Positions 23,854-26,612 of a stretch of DNA of 26,612 nucleotides are shown in pieces; position 1 is the first letter of the stretch; the number at the start of each line of letters is the position of its first letter. The notes under the pieces were generated by a model. That model was not told where the DNA came from. It did not search any database and saw only the letters and a program-made list of their open reading frames with translations. The stretch spans positions 1 to 26,612 of the forward strand of contig CAIOLZ010000100.1 in the NCBI GenBank assembly GCA_903859265.1, in the 5' to 3' direction. The stretch is from an uncultured beta proteobacterium. Its GTDB lineage: Bacteria > Pseudomonadota > Gammaproteobacteria > Burkholderiales > Burkholderiaceae_C. The position numbers and the translations under genes were made by a program.

Positions 23854-26195
23854 CAATCGAAATTGTTAATGCGGCCACTGTCACTGACAGGGCTGCGCAG
23901 ATTTTGGTAGCGGGAAATGCTCTGCGTCAAGGTGCTCAGCGGGTCGATACCGACCCGCGTAAATCCAACAAACTCCAGCTGGAACATGATGCGCTCGGTG
24001 GCCGTTGAGCCGCTGGTTTGGGACCGCCCCAGAACCACGCGGCCAAGCCAGCAACCCGCATCGTACTCGACGCCGATCAGACCATCGACCAGGCTGGTAT
24101 CGAAGATGCTGTAGTTCATCCGACCCACCGCGTAGTAGCGCCCCGCACCTTGGCCACGGCCCGCGCCGAGTTCCTGTCCCCGGTCACCCCAGAGGTCGTT
24201 GATCGGCCACTGAAAGCTGACGTCAACCTGCTCGCTCACATCGCGCTGGTAGCTGTAGGAAGCGTTGAGAACACGGTACGGGGTCGGGTTGTAGCGCGCG
24301 CCCACCGTGACACGATCCGAATCTTGTGTTTGCGGGTTGTATTGCACCAGTGCGTCAAAAGCCCATGCCTTGCTGGCCGTAAAAGAGGCGCCCACTAAAA
24401 AATCGCTGATGCCTGCCGGCTCAGGCGGCGTAGCGGTATTGAGCGTGACCAGCTGGTCCTGAAACCGCAGACGTTGGGCATAACTGAAACGTGCCAGTTC
24501 AGCGCCCGTGTCCGGGTTGATAAAACGCGTACTCAGCCCCAGGGTGAGAAGGTTGTTGTCGGATATTTTGTCGTTGCCGGCAAAGGCGTTTTCGGTGTAA
24601 ATGCTGGCAAAGTTGAAGTCGTTGAGCGCGGTGTCGTAATTCGGAATCAGGCTCTGGTTCTGGTAGGGCGTATAGACATAGAAGGCACGGGGCTCCAGCG
24701 TTTGCACCATGCCGCGTCCGAACATGTTGACGTCACGCTCGAACACCAGTCCGCTGTCCAGACTGAAGGTCGGCACCACAAGATTGGCTGCACTGGAGCC
24801 GTCAGCCAGCAGCGCGTCGAACTGGTAGGTTGTCGCATGCAATTGCAGCTTGGGCGTGATGTAGCCGGCCGGGGCAATCCAGGGCCGGCTGATCTGCGCC
24901 AGCGCAAAACTGCGCTGCGCATTGGGCTGCAAGGTAAGACTGCTGTCCCCTTCAAACTGGGTGAAATCGCCATCAATTGCCCAGTCAAATCCCCGCGCGT
25001 TGTTTTCTCCGTAGTGCGCGGTGATTTGCGGCACCCGGTCATAGGGCGGCGTGATTGGAGCAGTCGGGTCCTGCAGGGTCTGCCACTGCAACACATGCAC
25101 AGTTCCGGACACATTGCCGCTGGACCATGCGGCATTGACGTCGGCCGGCAAAAGGCGCTGCGAAAGAATGCTGCCAATGGCGTTGGAACCCGTGAAATCA
25201 CGCCAGTAGTTGTCGTCACTAACCCGGTTGATATTGGCAGTCAGCGTAACGGGAGCCATGCCGGCCAGCGGTGGTGCGAACGTCGCGTTGTGCTGCCAGC
25301 CAAGTGCCCAACGGTCCTGGCCGCGCAGCGCGTCATCGGGCAGGTAGTCACCGCGCAATGCGCCGTTGTAGGTGGGTTCGAGGTAGCGGAACTCGCCACC
25401 CACATCGACACCGCGGTTGGTCATCAAGCGCGGCGTAATCGTCGCATCCCGGTTGGGCGCGATGTTCCAGTAATACGGCAGGTCCACCTCGGTACCGTTG
25501 ACGCTGTCGATGGCAAAAGACATCGGCAACAAGCCGGATTTGCGCCGGTCCGAGAGCGGGAAACTGATCTCCGGCACTGGCAATATGGGAACGTCCTTGA
25601 AGCTCAGGTAGGCGTCTTGCGCCAATCCCACGTCTTCTTCGTTGTCCAGCGTGATGGTGCCCGCACGCAAAATCCAGTCCGGAATCCAGCTCGGCCCGGG
25701 CAACCTGCGGCAGGTGGTGTAGGTGGCGTCATGCACCACGGTGTGGGTATCGTCCAGAAAGTCCGCCCGCACCGCTTCTCCGTGGGCTTCGTTCAACACA
25801 AAGTGGTAGCTGGGCTGTTGAAAGAATCCTTCGAAAGTATCGAGCTTGAGTTCGAGCAACGGGCCTTCATAAATATTTCCGGAACGGTTGATGTGCACGT
25901 TGCCGGTGGCTTTTGCCTGATCCGTGGGCGCGTAGTAGTCCAACCTGTCGGCACGAATAACCGTGTCGGCCTTGCGCAGGAATGCACTACCCTGCACGAC
26001 CGTCTCGAGGTCTGTGTGGCCCGACATGGTGTCGCCTTCGAGATAAACCGGAGCACTTTTGCGTTGTTCGGGTGTCAAGTCGGTCTGCGCCAACGCACTT
26101 TGGACACCCATCAAAAAAAGAACGGACGCTAGCGCCCACAACGCGAAATGCCCCCCTGATCGGTCGAGGGTCTGCTGCAGTGAAGGTGAACGCAT
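23853..26195 (-). CDS. lptD: LPS-assembly outer-membrane protein LptD
   Basis: This protein of about 780 residues forms the outer-membrane barrel that inserts lipopolysaccharide together with LptE. A signal peptide (ALWALASVLFLMGVQSALAQ) precedes an LptA-like (OstA) domain (VYLEGDTMSG, ADRLDYYAPTDQAKATGNVHI) and then the large LptD barrel domain (PVPEISFPLSDRRKSGLLPMSF, YYWNIAPNRDATITPRLM). A cysteine in TYTTCRRLPGP and one in YDAGCWLGRVVL fit the disulfide-bearing positions. E. coli has two adjacent cysteines at the C-terminal site, but here there is one. ATG 26195 gives a normal signal peptide. ATG 26237 is possible but would overlap the divergent amgK start codon. Confidence 0.92.
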   Translation of the reverse strand: MRSPSLQQTLDRSGGHFALWALASVLFLMGVQSALAQTDLTPEQRKSAPVYLEGDTMSGHTDLETVVQGSAFLRKADTVIRADRLDYYAPTDQAKATGNVHINRSGNIYEGPLLELKLDTFEGFFQQPSYHFVLNEAHGEAVRADFLDDTHTVVHDATYTTCRRLPGPSWIPDWILRAGTITLDNEEDVGLAQDAYLSFKDVPILPVPEISFPLSDRRKSGLLPMSFAIDSVNGTEVDLPYYWNIAPNRDATITPRLMTNRGVDVGGEFRYLEPTYNGALRGDYLPDDALRGQDRWALGWQHNATFAPPLAGMAPVTLTANINRVSDDNYWRDFTGSNAIGSILSQRLLPADVNAAWSSGNVSGTVHVLQWQTLQDPTAPITPPYDRVPQITAHYGENNARGFDWAIDGDFTQFEGDSSLTLQPNAQRSFALAQISRPWIAPAGYITPKLQLHATTYQFDALLADGSSAANLVVPTFSLDSGLVFERDVNMFGRGMVQTLEPRAFYVYTPYQNQSLIPNYDTALNDFNFASIYTENAFAGNDKISDNNLLTLGLSTRFINPDTGAELARFSYAQRLRFQDQLVTLNTATPPEPAGISDFLVGASFTASKAWAFDALVQYNPQTQDSDRVTVGARYNPTPYRVLNASYSYQRDVSEQVDVSFQWPINDLWGDRGQELGAGRGQGAGRYYAVGRMNYSIFDTSLVDGLIGVEYDAGCWLGRVVLGRSQTSGSTATERIMFQLEFVGFTRVGIDPLSTLTQSISRYQNLRSPVSDSGRINNFD

Positions 26196-26220
26196 GGGGC
26201 TTGGAAATCGCGGGGCTTTG

Positions 26221-26226
26221 TAGAAT
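26221..26226 (+). promoter_or_regulatory. Possible -10 box for amgK
   Basis: TAGAAT lies nine bases before the amgK ATG, in the 40-base space between the divergent lptD and amgK genes. No -35 at proper distance was found (TTGGAA is only 14 bases upstream) and no ribosome-binding site is visible, so a leaderless transcript is one possibility. Confidence 0.25.
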
Positions 26227-26235
26227 TGATTATCC

Positions 26236-26612
26236 ATGACCGACCACCCAGAACCCACCACCACTCCAGTGCACTGGACCGACCCTGTGCGTGCAGCGCA
26301 GTTTGAAAATTGGATCTCCGGTCTCGCTGTGCGCCATAGCTTGTTGCTGACAACATTGCGGGCGGCTTCGGCGGACGCAAGCTTTCGGCGCTACCTGCGC
26401 ATAGATACCGCTGCTGGCGCGCCGGGCAGTACAAGCAGCCTGATCATCATGGATGCACCGCCCGACAAGGAAAACAGCGCGCCTTTTGTCAAAGTGGCTG
26501 CTCTGATGCGGGCCGGGCCTGCGAGTACCCGATATTCTGGACTGGGACGCGACCCATGGTTTCATGCTTCTGAGCGATCTGGGCATGCAAACCATGATGC
26601 AGCTGATAGACC
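26236..26612 (+). CDS. amgK: N-acetylmuramate/N-acetylglucosamine kinase AmgK, 5' part with apparent frameshift
   Basis: The reading frame from ATG 26236 encodes an aminoglycoside-phosphotransferase-fold protein with ADASFRRYLRI (ATP-loop region), SLIIMDAPPDKENSAPFVKVAALMRAG, typical of AmgK, the anomeric sugar kinase of wall recycling. After residue about 93 the frame reads nonsense (PASTRYSGLGRDPWF). The expected family sequence GLRVPDILDWDATHGFMLL then SDLGMQTMMQLID continues in the frame shifted by one base from about 26516. The change is one extra or two missing bases near the GGG run 26515-26517. It may be a sequencing error or a real mutation. The gene runs off the window and is divergent from lptD. 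Confidence 0.85.
   Translation, partial: MTDHPEPTTTPVHWTDPVRAAQFENWISGLAVRHSLLLTTLRAASADASFRRYLRIDTAAGAPGSTSSLIIMDAPPDKENSAPFVKVAALMRAGPASTRYSGLGRDPWFHASERSGHANHDAADR

Noticed and set aside
24474..26132. A 552-codon open frame on the + strand opposite lptD
   Set aside because: It is the antisense shadow of a well-supported gene; it has no family features and arises from GC-biased codon positions.

Overview
The window looks like a chromosomal segment of a betaproteobacterium, most likely Burkholderiales and close to Comamonadaceae (Rhodoferax-like). This rests on protein flavour, the lptD-surA-rsmA block with amgK divergent from lptD, the amgK/murU recycling genes, MaeB-type malic enzyme and the moderately GC-rich coding style. 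No tRNA, rRNA, CRISPR array, insertion sequence or clear prophage was seen. The genus is inference.

Layout: (1) 1-154 (-) is the N-terminal end of a membrane sensor. (2) 326-688 (+) is a SUI1/YciH translation-factor homologue. (3) 739-5556 (-) is a tightly packed five-gene cluster: a two-TM coiled-coil protein, a 45-residue single-TM protein, a TAXI-type solute-binding protein, a DctB-like sensor kinase and a FixJ/TodT-like response regulator. No TRAP permease genes accompany the binding protein. (4) 5693-7402 (-) is a SulP/STAS anion transporter with a perfect FadR/LldR-type operator palindrome upstream. (5) 7718-8371 (-) is an unrecognised protein. (6) 8485-11194 (+) holds murU, pepP and an M15-family peptidase. 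(7) 11206-14582 (-) holds gor, an EamA exporter and a quinone-oxidoreductase-like enzyme. (8) 14689-16038 (+) is a glutamine-synthetase-like ligase. (9) 16186-18107 (+) is rubrerythrin, rubredoxin and rubredoxin reductase. (10) 18172-20532 (+) is maeB, closed by a terminator. (11) 20533-21749 is gene-poor and contains one barstar-like gene. (12) 21750-26195 (-) is lptD-surA-rsmA. (13) 26236-end (+) is the start of amgK, which carries an apparent frameshift.

The genes fall into functional groups: envelope biogenesis and wall recycling (lptD, surA, amgK, murU, M15 peptidase); redox and peroxide defence (gor, rubrerythrin-rubredoxin-reductase chain); and ligand sensing or organic-anion handling (TAXI/DctB-like system, SulP carrier, MaeB). 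The most unusual item is the transporterless TAXI-sensor-regulator cluster with its two unrecognised membrane proteins. The regulator also has an apparent insertion in its DNA-binding helix-turn-helix. Other points worth checking are the amgK frameshift, the physical separation of amgK from murU, the GntR-type operator before sulP, and the orphan barstar next to a long non-coding stretch.
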